DNA of 64,000 bases from Hydractinia symbiolongicarpus. Lineage: Eukaryota > Cnidaria > Hydrozoa > Anthoathecata > Hydractiniidae. Below the pieces are notes generated by a model. It did no database searches and was not told where the DNA came from. It was given only the letters and a program-made list of their open reading frames with translations. Where the stretch lies: positions 6,014,001 to 6,078,000 of the forward strand of contig NC_079876.1 in NCBI RefSeq assembly GCF_029227915.1, in the 5' to 3' direction. A program made the position numbers and the translations under genes. This document shows, one piece after another, positions 11,524 to 20,778 of the stretch. Each line of letters opens with the position of its first letter. The first letter of the stretch is position 1.

Positions 11524-12503
11524 ATGTCAAACTCTAAACTTCAAGAGATTTACTATCAACCTCAAAATGTATGAAAAGGACAAAAGGAAGTCTAGAATTT
11601 AAGAGGATTCGGCCTCAGACTAAAGGAAATTAAGAAGTGGCTATCAAAACAAGCATTTTGGCAAGTACATTTACCTGCTCCAAAACTTGAAAGACCTCAT
11701 ATGAAGTTACTACTCCTAATGAATTACATCAATTCGATTTATTGTACATGCCTGGTGACATACTGTATGGTAATAAATATAAGTACATTTTGTCAGGAAT
11801 CGATGCTGCTTCCAGATACAAAGTAGCCCGACCTTTGAGGACTAAGAAAGCCAAAGAGGTTGCCGCTATGATTGAAGACATCTACAAGGCTGGACCATTA
11901 ACTTATCCGAAAACTTTCCAATGTGATAACGGTTCAGAATTCAAAGCAGATGTATCAAAATTGTTGGAGAAGTATAAGGTTGAAATTAAAAGAGCGACTA
12001 CAAAATATAAGCATACACACACAGCTTTTGTTGAGGCGTTGAACAAAGTACTTGCCGAAAATTTATTCAAAATACAAGATGCTCAAGAACTGAATGATTC
12101 GGAAAAGGTATCATCTACATGGGTTAGGCATTTGTATAAACTGATTGATAGGCTAAACGATACAAAGACGCAGATGATTGGTATGAAACCAAAAGATGCT
12201 AATATAATGAAAGAGGTGCCTCTTGCTAAACGAGAGAATTATCCACCTGAAGTAGAATTACCTCAAGATGGCTTGTATAGATATTTACTACAACCGGGTG
12301 AAGAGCATGATGATGGGCGGATACGAGCAACCGATAGAATATGGTCAAAACACATATATAGATTGCGTGAGGTAATAGTGCAACCTGGTAACCATGTAAT
12401 GTACTATGTTCAGGACGGACCTAGACGAGCTTTTGTAAAAGAGGAATTGATGTTAATACCTGAAGATACAGAATTACCTCCTGATTATGTGCAAGGTTGG
12501 TGA
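11524..12503 (+). pseudogene. int: Polinton integrase (retroviral-type DDE), broken
   Basis: The integrase inserts the element by a DDE transesterification. The catalytic core and C-terminus are open from 11742: first Asp in LHQFDLLYMP, second in CDNGSEF, and the Glu in FVEALNKVLAENLF about 35 residues later. The tail (RATDRIWSKHIYRLREVIVQ) fits the C-terminal domain of Polinton integrases. The N-terminal part starts at ATG 11524 (MSNSKLQEIYYQPQNV). It carries in-frame stops at 11572-11574 (TGA) and 11593-11595 (TAG), and a one-base loss near 11702 just upstream of the first catalytic Asp. The gene is therefore dead although the visible triad is complete. Its 3' end faces the 12577-12843 gene. 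Confidence 0.88.
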
Positions 12504-12576
12504 AAAAGGGGACGATACATAAAAAGTATCTTTATTTGTTTCTAGTAAAGATGATTGTGATTTTGTCTTGCAGGGT

Positions 12577-12843
12577 TTAGCGCCACATAATGTCATAATT
12601 AAAAAACTGTCTTTCGTGATTCTTTTGAGAATGCTCGAGACCTTTTGATCTGACAAAGGCTTCCCTAGAGTCCCAATCATAATCTTTTAATTCAACGCAA
12701 AGTTTTGAGGGCAACCACGTCCTGTATATATTTCCGTTTATGTCTCGGAGCTCTGCATACTTGGACACGGGTGTGGCTATCCTTCTCACAGATTTAACAA
12801 GGTAAATCACGTTTTCAGGTAGCTCTCTCCATGTTTTGTTCAA
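12577..12843 (-). CDS. Polinton small conserved protein (WLPSKL type)
   Basis: 88 residues, intact. It contains LPENVIYLVKSVRRIATPVS followed by NGNIYRTWLPSKL, which resembles a small beta-rich accessory protein that I associate with cnidarian Polintons and their adintovirus-like relatives. No catalytic motif, signal or membrane segment is seen. Function unknown. It is read convergently with the integrase and followed leftwards by a 73-bp gap. Confidence 0.5.
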   Translation of the reverse strand: MNKTWRELPENVIYLVKSVRRIATPVSKYAELRDINGNIYRTWLPSKLCVELKDYDWDSREAFVRSKGLEHSQKNHERQFFNYDIMWR

Positions 12844-12972
12844 ATGTTTCAGCTGTTGGAAATTCCAGTGTTTGTTTTGTTTATATGTTTACGATTATGT
12901 CTCTTTATACCACTTTCAAATATTAATTTTTCAAATAGCACATGAAATATATGAATGGTACACAGGCACACA

Positions 12973-13555
12973 TTACAAACTTTGTTCTGGATTTAACGTC
13001 TTTTTTAGATTTTGAATTTCCGCCATTAAACTTTTCTCACACTGACTGCGTGTTTCACACTCCATCTTTCTATCTGTTCTGGTCATCTTTTCCAGAGCTT
13101 CGTAGTATGTACCACCTAAAGCTTGAAATTCTTTGTGGCTAATCTTTCCGTCATTCAATGCTTGTGAGATAGCGGTTTCAAACACAGCAATCGCAGATGT
13201 TACAACATCATATAATTTCATGGCTTTGTCGAGTTTCTTTTGATATTTTTTAATCAACGCTGATAATGCTGGCGGAAATAGAGCCACCTAATCCGACAGA
13301 AACGGGAATTCCAATAAGAGTAGCGCCTGTTGCTATTGAACCAATACCAGAGGCAATGGTTAAAGCGCCCGCGCCGACATTTAAAAGCACTAATCGGTCT
13401 AGCGCTTTGTTGTATTTCTCATACTTGTTGTTGAATTTGTTTTTTAATTTTATCAACTCCTCAAGTTGAGAATTCACTATACTTGTGTTAAACTTGTCTT
13501 GCTCACTCGAATACTCAGGAGCAGTGGGTAACTTTGGATAAATCTTAAAACTCAT
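12973..13555 (-). pseudogene. Polinton accessory membrane-associated protein, frameshifted
   Basis: Two frames join head to tail across a frameshift near 13270. The first part (13555 leftwards) has a coiled-coil-like helix (LEELIKLKNKFNNKYEKYNK) and then a long Gly/Ala/Ile-rich hydrophobic stretch (VGAGALTIASGIGSIATGAT). The second continues KKYQKKLDKAMKLYDVVTSA and then DRKMECETRSQCEKSLMAEI, helical and charged. The arrangement of helix, hydrophobic core and helical tail, at about 190 residues in total, is a recurring cnidarian Polinton gene of unknown function. A virion or membrane role is a guess. Its start is 62 bp from the divergent gene at 13618. Confidence 0.6.
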
Positions 13556-13617
13556 TTTTATTTTAGAGAGAAATTATCTTATTAAAAAAGAGAAAAACTA
13601 CCCTCTAAATAAGTAAA

Positions 13618-14874
13618 ATGGCAGACATTGACTTTGAACCTTTTGTAGACCATGGGAGGTCAGATGAGACAACAGATGAGACGCTTCCTCTCATACCACT
13701 GGAGACCGTACGAGTGTACAAATACATACATCAGGTGAAAAGGAAACATCATTCGGAGGTCTCAGTCTGAATACTAGAGTTTTGCAGAAAATGGTTGAAG
13801 GGCTGTATAATGAAATAGGAGAGAAGATTGGTCAGTCTACGGACGCGATTCACACTGATCTTTTTATATTGCGTGATGGGGAATTATCCTACAAAGACAG
13901 TAGCACACCATTGACAAAAAGAGGAGGAAAACTGCGAGCTATTGGTACTATAGCAGATATATTAGGTAAAGAAAGGCTGCGCAAATTAGGGTATGATATA
14001 CCAGAAGGTGAGATTACAGCCCGACAATTTGTAACTTTATTAGGAGCTAAAGATGAGTTACCTCCAACGTCTAAAATAACAAATGCAACTGACACTGAGC
14101 TAGATACAGAACATCTGGTGAGCCAATCATCAATCGATCATGAAACAACCCGGACCGGTGATCTATTTGAATATCCTATGCGTGAATTGTTAGGATTAGA
14201 TAAATCATTGAGAAATATACGAGGAAGTCTTCAAGATGCAGTTGCAAAAAAGGTTCAACTCGAACAGCATATTGATATAGAAAAAAAACAAGTTGGAAGA
14301 GATTGAAAACACACCAAATATGACCGAGGAACAACAAAATGAAGTCAAAAATAGGTTGAAAGGTTTGCAACATGAGTTGAAAACTAGACAAGAAAGTATA
14401 GATATTTTCAAAGATGAACTTAACAGTCAAATAACAAGCATCAAGGAGACGATTACTAAACTCCTTGACAAAGATACTACATTGAGTGAAAAGATACGAA
14501 CACTATTCCGTGAACAAGGTATCACTGTTGTCAGCATATTAACAGCGTTTGGCATGGCTATTGGTGTCCTTGTGGAAGCTTTGCTACCTCGAGGTGGGGG
14601 GTCATCCGCCGATCACTCACAAAATCTTGACAAAGGTGATAATAAAAAGGACGGTGCAAAGGAATGGATAAAAAACAAGTTGGAGGCGTTGGGGTCCCTC
14701 TTGGAAAGGTTGGCGGGTAAGGCCGCTGTGGCTCTACCGGGTATATTAGGATCCATCGTGTCATGGATACTCAATCGAGCGAAAGAGGTGGTGGGTTGGT
14801 TGAGTCAAAACCTGTGGGCTTTGGTAGTTGGAATCGGAGGTCTGATATACACCTATCTCATGACAAAACGGTAA
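13618..14874 (+). pseudogene. Polinton accessory protein with coiled coil and amphipathic tail, frameshifted
   Basis: Starts at ATG 13618 (MADIDFEPFVDHGRSDE). A frameshift near 13700 and another near 14295 split it into three frames. The middle part has GGKLRAIGTIADILGKERLR; the last has a long charged helix (NEVKNRLKGLQHELKTRQES) and FREQGITVVSILTAFGMAIG. It ends in repeated hydrophobic/amphipathic segments (LPGILGSIVSWIL, LWALVVGIGGLIYTYL). At about 418 codons it matches a conserved plus-strand gene of cnidarian Polintons. Function is unknown; the tail suggests membrane association. A membrane-active virion protein is possible but unproven. Confidence 0.6.
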
Positions 14875-14929
14875 TGCTCCTACTGCTTATATGTTACATG
14901 ATACATGTAACATTTTTTGTTCCCCATGT

Positions 14930-15352
14930 TTATCTTTCAAAATACCACACAATTCCACCAATTCCGATCATACTCAAAGTAATAAATGCCAATTCCCTTT
15001 CATGTTGATCCTGACTCGGTGTATAAAAGTCGCTCAATACAGGCTCCCGTGGTAAAGGTTCAAGTTTATCTCCAAAAACTCTGCTATATTCGCGCATTGC
15101 ATCGTTTAATTCTATGAATTTTGAATCAGCCTTCTTTTCAAGTCTGAGCTGCTTATTGATAAAATCAATTCTCTCTTGTCTTTTCTGTTGCCATAAAACC
15201 TGGGCTTTTTGTAATTGTTCTATGGCCAAATCATGACGCTTTCTTTCCTTATCAATTCTGTCTTTAGATAAGCTTGAAAAGAGATAGCTTGAGCCTGTAA
15301 AAGCCAAAGCGTTAGCTAAAGCCCCTCCCAACATCATTGCAATTGAAGCCAT
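14930..15352 (-). CDS. Polinton small protein, two hydrophobic ends and coiled coil
   Basis: 140 residues, intact. The N-terminus MASIAMMLGGALANALAFTG is hydrophobic. The centre is a long charged helix (DRIDKERKRHDLAIEQLQKA), followed by LSDFYTPSQDQHERE and a C-terminal membrane segment (FITLSMIGIGGIVWYF). I recognise this layout, including the SDFY.PS motif, from cnidarian Polintons. Its function is not known. It is the last of a minus-strand run of small genes (16480 down to 14930) spaced only 2 to 97 bp apart, which suggests shared transcription. Confidence 0.6.
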   Translation of the reverse strand: MASIAMMLGGALANALAFTGSSYLFSSLSKDRIDKERKRHDLAIEQLQKAQVLWQQKRQERIDFINKQLRLEKKADSKFIELNDAMREYSRVFGDKLEPLPREPVLSDFYTPSQDQHERELAFITLSMIGIGGIVWYFER

Positions 15353-15354
15353 AT

Positions 15355-15582
15355 TTAGATATTGATAGTTTCAGGTAAAATCTTTTGCTTAATTAAGTAT
15401 TCCCTTGATATTTCACTAGCGGCAACAATAGCAACTAATTTTCCGGTATCTTCCAAATCAAACTTTTGAATTGAGGGAGGTGACATTTTTAACACCTTTT
15501 TTCCTAGCATCAAATAGCCGATAGCGAAAACGCAGACGACCGATGCGTGATATAAATCGTTGACGATACTTTTCTTGTCCAT
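15355..15582 (-). CDS. Polinton small membrane protein
   Basis: 75 residues, intact. One hydrophobic helix near residues 13-30 (ASVVCVFAIGYLMLGKKVL) is followed by a short linker and a second weak hydrophobic stretch (GKLVAIVAASEISREYL). The stop lies 2 bp from the start of the next gene. It belongs with the small membrane-protein cluster typical of cnidarian Polintons. Function unknown. Confidence 0.55.
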   Translation of the reverse strand: MDKKSIVNDLYHASVVCVFAIGYLMLGKKVLKMSPPSIQKFDLEDTGKLVAIVAASEISREYLIKQKILPETINI

Positions 15583-15624
15583 GTTATTATATATTGTGAG
15601 ATTATATATTGCAGGATTATCCTT

Positions 15625-15993
15625 TTATTCCATTTCAAGTTTATTTATTCTCACAGGTATTTTAGATTTTTGCGGCGGTGAGGGGGCACCCTTCGGCCCT
15701 GTTATAGCATATAGCGCTTGGTCCTTCTTTTTATACACAAAATAAGCAAAGCCACCAACTAAACTGAGAGCTATTATTCCTCCTATAGCGTAGTTCATAG
15801 GCTTTTCATTTGGTTTGATGGTAGAATCTGCCTCTCCACTTTCTTTTTGAGATGACTGTGTCTGTGCATGTGTTATAGACGCTTGTTTCAATTCTTCTCG
15901 CTTTTTACAGTTGTATTCCGCCAACCTCCTACCTGCTTCAACCTTTTTAGGGTTCTTCGTTGACACTTGAATGGGGGTCTGTTCTTCTGACAT
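15625..15993 (-). CDS. Polinton small protein with KNPKKVEAGRRLAEYN motif and one membrane segment
   Basis: 122 residues, intact. The N-terminus carries KNPKKVEAGRRLAEYNCKKR, a motif I recognise from a conserved small Polinton gene. A Ser/Gln-rich linker follows, then one membrane helix (YAIGGIIALSLVGGFAYFVY), a Pro-rich segment and a short tail ending INKLEME. The arrangement suggests a basic internal N-terminus anchored by a single C-terminal helix. Role in the particle is unknown. Confidence 0.6.
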   Translation of the reverse strand: MSEEQTPIQVSTKNPKKVEAGRRLAEYNCKKREELKQASITHAQTQSSQKESGEADSTIKPNEKPMNYAIGGIIALSLVGGFAYFVYKKKDQALYAITGPKGAPSPPQKSKIPVRINKLEME

Positions 15994-16090
15994 TTTTATT
16001 ATCTGCTATATTTATATTATTTGTGTTTAAATTTCTTCCGTTGATATGATGCCTTCCGGTAATAAGACCGACACTGAGCGGTGCTAACAA

Positions 16091-16480
16091 TTAGCCAAAT
16101 TTATAATACAAATCGCATGTGAATCTTTGAAGGGCAGAGTTTAGGAAGGGGTCATTTTCTAGGTCATTGCTCAATGCATTTTGATTGTTTATTCCCAAGA
16201 CCGCACAAGCCCCCATAGAATACATGTGAATGATTGATTGCCCTAAGGACTTCACCATCTGACCTGATAGTTTAGCGTCATATATACTAAAATGTTTTTT
16301 TACCTCTTCATCTTTGAGCTTTTGAATTTGTTCTTCCGTGTACATTTTCCCTAAGTATAGCTTGCTATTTCCGGTCAACACACACTCAAGCAATTTTTGC
16401 TTTTTATCATCCTCGGGCGGTGGTGGAAATCCACCTGGAATATCATGTCCAATTAAATTATCGATTGCTGTTTCCGCCAT
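16091..16480 (-). CDS. Polinton conserved accessory protein (DPFLNSALQRFTC)
   Basis: 129 residues, intact from the chosen start at 16480 (MAETAIDNLIGHDIPGG). A longer reading from 16618 would add an unrelated hydrophobic leader, so I prefer the inner start. Landmarks are a Pro-rich GGFPPPPEDDKK and the C-terminus GQSIIHMYSMGACAVLGINN, then DLENDPFLNSALQRFTCDLY. I recognise the C-terminal block from cnidarian Polintons. Function unknown; no enzyme motif. Confidence 0.6.
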   Translation of the reverse strand: MAETAIDNLIGHDIPGGFPPPPEDDKKQKLLECVLTGNSKLYLGKMYTEEQIQKLKDEEVKKHFSIYDAKLSGQMVKSLGQSIIHMYSMGACAVLGINNQNALSNDLENDPFLNSALQRFTCDLYYKFG

Positions 16481-16601
16481 TTTTATTAGGGAGAGGTATT
16501 TTTTAAAGCAAAAATAGCAAAACCACAGCAGGATGCTTAATAGCATGAAGTTAACATATTCTATCATTTTGTTATATTTGTTGTGATTTTCTTGTATCTG
16601 T

Positions 16602-16785
16602 GCTGTAATTTGCTGCACAAGAGATTGCTATCTTCTTGTAGACTTGTTGAAATTTTGCTGAAATTTGCTGCGCAGGAGCTTGCTATCTTCTTATAGTTTT
16701 GCTGAAATTTGCTGCGCAGGAGCTTGCTATCTTTTTATAGTTTTGCTGAAATTTGCTGCGCAGGAGCTTGCTATCTTCTTATGAC
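16602..16785. repeat. 44-bp tandem repeat, about four copies
   Basis: The unit contains GAAATTTGCTGCGCAGGAGC then TTGCTATCTTCTTATAG. The leftmost copy is diverged and the other three are nearly identical. A 44-bp unit does not keep a reading frame, so the array is non-coding. It lies between the packaging ATPase 3' end and the accessory gene at 16091-16480, where that gene's promoter should be. Confidence 0.85.
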
Positions 16786-16824
16786 TTTGTTACAAGAGTC
16801 TTGTAACAAAAAACGTCAACCTGC

Positions 16825-17442
16825 TCAGCAAATCACATACGTTCTTGGGTGTTCCATTCTCATGACTAAATGTGTATATTTACCATCTTTTAGCCTTTCC
16901 TTAACTATCTGGATCTCTGATCGTGATTCAATGACATCATTCTCTTCATGAATAGTTGCGAGATCTTGTCCGTCTTTTGGATACCACACATATAAAATTT
17001 TAGCTTGCCGTCGTAAATTTTTAGGTATAGCTGTGTATGACTGTGTAAGTAACCATACTGAATGATTTCGATGTCTACCGCTAATTGCCAACTTGAGCAA
17101 AGGCTGTCTCTTTATGTCCAATTTTTCATCAGCGATGATGTTATCAGTCAGAAATAAGGTTTTATATCCAGTACAGAAAAAGTCCATTTTCTTAATCCAT
17201 TCATATAACATACCTTCCGGCTCAATTAAAATAGCGAATTTATCAGTCCAAAACCATTTTTGTTCTCTGTATGTTTTATTCCATCTTAATGTTGCACATA
17301 TAATCACGATGAAATCAAAGTGATCAAAGTATTCATTTTCTAATAATTTTACAACACGTTTAGATTTTCCACAACCTGTAGGACCATTGAATAATGCTGT
17401 GTGAGGCTCTTTTATGTAAAGTGTGTTACTTTGTTTCACCAT
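16825..17442 (-). CDS. Polinton genome-packaging ATPase
   Basis: 205 residues from the chosen start at 17442 (MVKQSNTLYIKEPHTALFNG); an upstream in-frame Met would overlap the capsid gene. It has a clear Walker A motif NGPTGCGKSKR at about residues 19-29. A Walker B-like strand KTLFLTDNIIADE is followed by AISGRHRNHSVWLLTQSYTA and YVWYPKDGQDLATIHEEN. This is the A32/FtsK-HerA type ATPase that pumps the genome into the capsid in Polintons and related viruses. Length and motifs are normal, and the gene is uninterrupted. The Walker B region reads TDN where relatives I recall have a second acid. It starts 4 bp after the major capsid stop, as in a co-transcribed pair. Confidence 0.85.
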   Translation of the reverse strand: MVKQSNTLYIKEPHTALFNGPTGCGKSKRVVKLLENEYFDHFDFIVIICATLRWNKTYREQKWFWTDKFAILIEPEGMLYEWIKKMDFFCTGYKTLFLTDNIIADEKLDIKRQPLLKLAISGRHRNHSVWLLTQSYTAIPKNLRRQAKILYVWYPKDGQDLATIHEENDVIESRSEIQIVKERLKDGKYTHLVMRMEHPRTYVIC

Positions 17443-17446
17443 TTTA

Positions 17447-18755
17447 TTAATACAAGATAGACATAAATTCACCGTTTTGAATGTTTAATTGGGCGTCCAT
17501 GATTAGATATATATAAGCGTTTAAGGAGCCTGCAGTTTCGGCGTTCTTTTCAATTTGTGAAGTGATTCCTTCACTTGCATTTTCAATACGTCGACCGGTC
17601 CCATGCAAAGCATTTTCATCTATCGTTCTGAAATCTAACCATAGAGCATATTTTTCTGTCAAGTAATCAGAGACTTTTATATCGTGTAATTGTAAATGTT
17701 TTTGGATTTCGTTGGCATTGTCATCCTTTGGTTTTCCTTCAGCAAAATACTTCCAAATTTCATTGTAATGTTCAAACGGCTGCATCCCTTGAGCAAAAAG
17801 TTGGTTAGGCTTACCTTCAACAATGACAGATTTTTAATTTTCGGATTGTAGAATTTACCGGTATCTCGTTTGTAGGCTTGTTCGTCTTCAAAACCAATAT
17901 ACCCTTCAAAGATTTACAAGGGGTATTGAAGGACCAATTCCAAGTAGTGTCCGACTTGTTTACCCTAATTTGTCTGTGTCTCAAAAACCTATTGTAGAGT
18001 AAAGCTATGTTTTGGTATTCATATGAAATGAATCTGGCCAGGGTAGGTTGTGTCACAATTTCATATTCCAGAGATATGTTGGAGATTTTATATTTAGCGT
18101 CCGGGGTTACTTTTTGGCCTGCGGCAGATGTTGGGGGATTAGAATAAATAACTCGGTTGTAGTCGTTAAATGTGATTTCGTAGCAGAGCCTATTACTTAA
18201 TCCAGCTTGATAATATGGGATCGTGCTATCTAACACTTCAAAATCGAGAGGAATGATAAACTTGTTTTTGTATGCATCAGCAATGGCTTTGTCTGAGACA
18301 TCAGAGGTGTCTTTATCTGAAGCGTTGATCCTCAATTTCACACAGTTTTCTGTACACCCCTCATCGAAGATTATACCTTGTCTTATTGCATTTCTTTTTT
18401 CAGACTTGGTTAGCCATAAAGCTCTGTAGCACCCAAAAAGATCAAAGTCATCACTGCTCAAAATCTCGCCACCCTCAAACTTGACAGCCAACTTTTTAAC
18501 AATCGCTCTTCCAATATTAGAGACCAATGTTCTTTTTGTGTCGGCTTTTGACTCGAGTTCAATGTCAAAACTTAGTTTCGACGTTCCAGGGATAATAACA
18601 TCATCACTACCCAAATTAGGAAACCTAACCAACAATAACTGGTTTTGATCAATCTCACTTGGATTGTGTGTGACAATTACTTTTTGACGTGAGCCTTTTA
18701 CACCGCGAGCGATTCTAAGTTAACGTTCAGGATTTAACCTTTTTTCGTATTCCAT
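17447..18755 (-). pseudogene. Polinton major capsid protein, broken
   Basis: Starts at 18755 (MEYEKRLNPER) and hits an in-frame TAA at codon 12 (18720-18722). It is then open for 272 codons beginning LLLVRFPNLGSDDVIIPGT and including NIGRAIVKKLAVKFEGGE. Two small frameshifts near 17850-17900 and 17820 precede the last 112 codons (WKYFAEGKPKDDNANEIQKH, then GTGRRIENASEGI and NAYIYLIMDAQLNIQNG). This is the Polinton major capsid family, a double jelly roll related to capsid proteins of nucleocytoplasmic large DNA viruses and adenovirus hexon. The fold assignment comes from family knowledge. One frameshift falls in a T run and could be a sequencing error; the early stop is not of that kind. Confidence 0.85.
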
Positions 18756-18778
18756 GTTTTAATGTTTAGTTTGTTATT

Positions 18779-18833
18779 ACTTTTATTTTATTTTACTTTA
18801 CTCACTTTTATTTTACTTTTATTTTACTTTTAT
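18779..18833. repeat. TTTTATTTTAC low-complexity repeat
   Basis: About five imperfect copies of CTTTTATTTTA lie between the 3' end of the minor-capsid-like gene and the major capsid start. A similar CTTTTACTTTT tract precedes the palindrome at 34276. Confidence 0.6.
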
Positions 18834-18838
18834 CTCAG

Positions 18839-19342
18839 TTAGCGAATGTAAAAAACAATGGTTGGTTCCAGACCATCCTTCATCGGATCACCATTTTGAT
18901 CGGTGATTTTCAACGTAAGTGATTGAAAGATACCATTCTTGAGTTTTTTATATTGTAGGTTTCTCGGTTCAAAACGTGTGACATCGTCATACCCAGATAC
19001 ATGATATGTGAGCAGGTCGTCACTAGGTCCACCATTTTTAAGATTGTTTGTATTGTCCAATTCATTCAGATGGAAATGGAGTTCTGTTATGTCGGCCAGC
19101 CTATTTGTTTTGATTACTCGAGGGTCTTTGATTAATGGGGTGAGGGTGACATTACCTGCTAAAAAGGCATTCAATTCCCTGCTCCTGTATTCCCGTCTAG
19201 GTATTAGTTTCTCTGCTTTCCCCCCACCAGCAGACGGAGTCAGTTTCAAGGGTGCGGTTATTTCATACGTAACATTGTCTGCAAAATTCTCAACGACTGC
19301 AATTTCCTTTGACCCATCCAAGTTTTGCATGGGGTAAGACAA
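18839..19342 (-). CDS. Polinton probable minor capsid (penton-like) protein
   Basis: 167 residues, intact, beginning MSYPMQNLDGSKEIAVVENF. The sequence is beta-rich. Recurrent landmarks of this Polinton gene are APLKLTPSAG, TELHFHLNELDNTNNLKNGG and the C-terminus KNGIFQSLTLKITDQNGDPM ... FYIR. It lies immediately upstream of the major capsid gene on the same strand, where many Polintons carry the minor capsid gene, and the length suits a single jelly roll. The identity rests on position and composition; another structural role is possible. Confidence 0.5.
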   Translation of the reverse strand: MSYPMQNLDGSKEIAVVENFADNVTYEITAPLKLTPSAGGGKAEKLIPRREYRSRELNAFLAGNVTLTPLIKDPRVIKTNRLADITELHFHLNELDNTNNLKNGGPSDDLLTYHVSGYDDVTRFEPRNLQYKKLKNGIFQSLTLKITDQNGDPMKDGLEPTIVFYIR

Positions 19343-19424
19343 ATAGATTTCTTTTCACTATTTTCGTCATTTATTGTGATATACATTCTTATATTAGAGA
19401 GCAGCATTATTTAAGGTAAAAAGA

Positions 19425-20595
19425 ATGGATAGCATTTTTAAATACAATCCCAATGCGGCTTATAAGCCAAATGGAGGACAAGACCTTCAGATATTGAATG
19501 GGAAAATTTTATACAAACAAACGATCGTTGTCTCTGGGGATGGTTCCTTTCCCGCAAGCCTTCCCAATATTTTTACTAATTACGTAATGGTTCAAAACGA
19601 ACAACGTATAAAAATTTGGCAAAAACAACCATTTAAATTATGGCAAACCCAACTCAATTTTGTCACTTGGTGTGCTTCAAGTGCTTGTGGAGTCGGTTCT
19701 GAACACCTGAAAGAGGGTCGCCCTATGATTAGATCAGTATATCGTTTTCATGTCTATTATCACATTAGACGAATTATTAAGCGCTTGCAGACTCCTCTGC
19801 CTTTTGAAGTTTTAATCAATATGACAATCCTTATTCAAACGAAGAATTTCTAAAAATCTGTAGTGGATATGGCGTCGATTCTGATCCTATGAAATACAGA
19901 GGTCAATATTTTTTCAGCTCGTATCAAGAAAGACGTAAAAACTATCCAACGCCAGGTCTGAGTTATTTTACGGACGACTCCGTTACGCGATGGATCATTG
20001 AAAAATCTAAGGGCTTTACAAAAATAGGTGTTGTAAAAATTTCAGACAGTGTCAGAGCATATGCTTATCTTGTTCTTAGTTCGCAGGCCTCAGCCCGTTC
20101 CTCTATCTTAGGTAATAGTTCAAGCGCTTTGACAGCTCAAAGAGTTTTTATGAACAACTTTGAAGACATTGTTAACCGTAGATTTGATATTCAAGATGAC
20201 ATTAAACGTTATCAGGATACCTTAAATTACGCTTGAAGCAAAGTTGATTATTCAGTTGGACAGGGCATTTATATGTTACCCAGTGACATGAATCTCAAAA
20301 TTAAAACAGGGGTGGTAGGTTACAACAACAAGATTTTAATATCGGTGAAAATCTGACGATTGGGATTAATCAAAAAGTCAATGCGACCGAAAAAACAGCT
20401 GAATCACATAAAAAGATTCCTGATAAAAAGATTCCCGATAAGCATATTCCTGATAAACATATTCCTGATAAACATATTACCGATAAGCATATTCCTGAGT
20501 CTTACCGCAAAGATACTACCGCGCATGAGGATGAGAAGATCGCTTTTGTGATGGCTATGACAACGGCCTATGGCATATGGTATGCATTTCGATAG
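19425..20595 (+). pseudogene. Polinton conserved large accessory protein, broken
   Basis: Starts at 19425 (MDSIFKYNPNAAYKPNGGQD). Conserved blocks are GDGSFPASLPNIFTNYVMVQ, KLWQTQLNFVTWCASSACGV, KSKGFTKIGVVKISDSVRAY and RYQDTLNYA. A frameshift near 19810, an in-frame TGA after LNYA (20234-20236) and another frameshift near 20320-20360 interrupt it. The C-terminus has a Lys/His/Asp-rich IPDKH repeat and ends DEKIAFVMAMTTAYGIWYAF. I recognise the family from cnidarian Polintons but not its function; it is not the maturation protease. It is divergent from the minor-capsid-like gene across an 82-bp AT-rich promoter gap. Confidence 0.6.
20412..20499 (+). repeat. 15-bp coding repeat (IPDKH)
   Basis: Six units of ATTCCTGATAA(A/G)CAT type keep the frame and encode IPDK(K/H) repeats in the C-terminal part of the 19425-20595 gene. 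They lie in the intended frame, although an upstream frameshift now disconnects them. Confidence 0.75.
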
Positions 20596-20652
20596 CTATT
20601 TGACAATTATCCATTCCTGAGGTGGGAATGGATTTTGTGTTTCCCCGACAGT

Positions 20653-20778
20653 ATGAAGCATGATATTCACGCCGTAAAAACAAATAAACTCGCTCTCAAT
20701 GCAGATGATGACAAAAGAATCATCGTTGATGGTATTACTACATACGCTAGGGACCCTTATAGACACATAGAGGAATAG
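20653..20778 (+). pseudogene. Duplicate polB 3' tail in the right terminal repeat
   Basis: A 41-codon frame from MKHDIHAVKTNKLALNADDD to YRHIEE and TAG repeats the C-terminus of the polymerase in the left terminal repeat. It exists because the inverted repeats extend into the end of polB. It has no promoter or partner and is unlikely to be expressed as a gene. Confidence 0.8.

Noticed and set aside
9027-11595. Possible use of an alternative genetic code or readthrough, given TGA/TAG at Trp positions in polB and integrase
   Set aside because: TAA, TAG and TGA all occur, frameshifts accompany them, and the intact host and Polinton genes use normal stops. Pseudogene decay is simpler.
16480-16618. 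Longer N-terminus (46 residues with a membrane-like segment) for the 16091-16480 gene
   Set aside because: The extension runs into the 44-bp repeat array, and the family landmarks begin after the inner Met.
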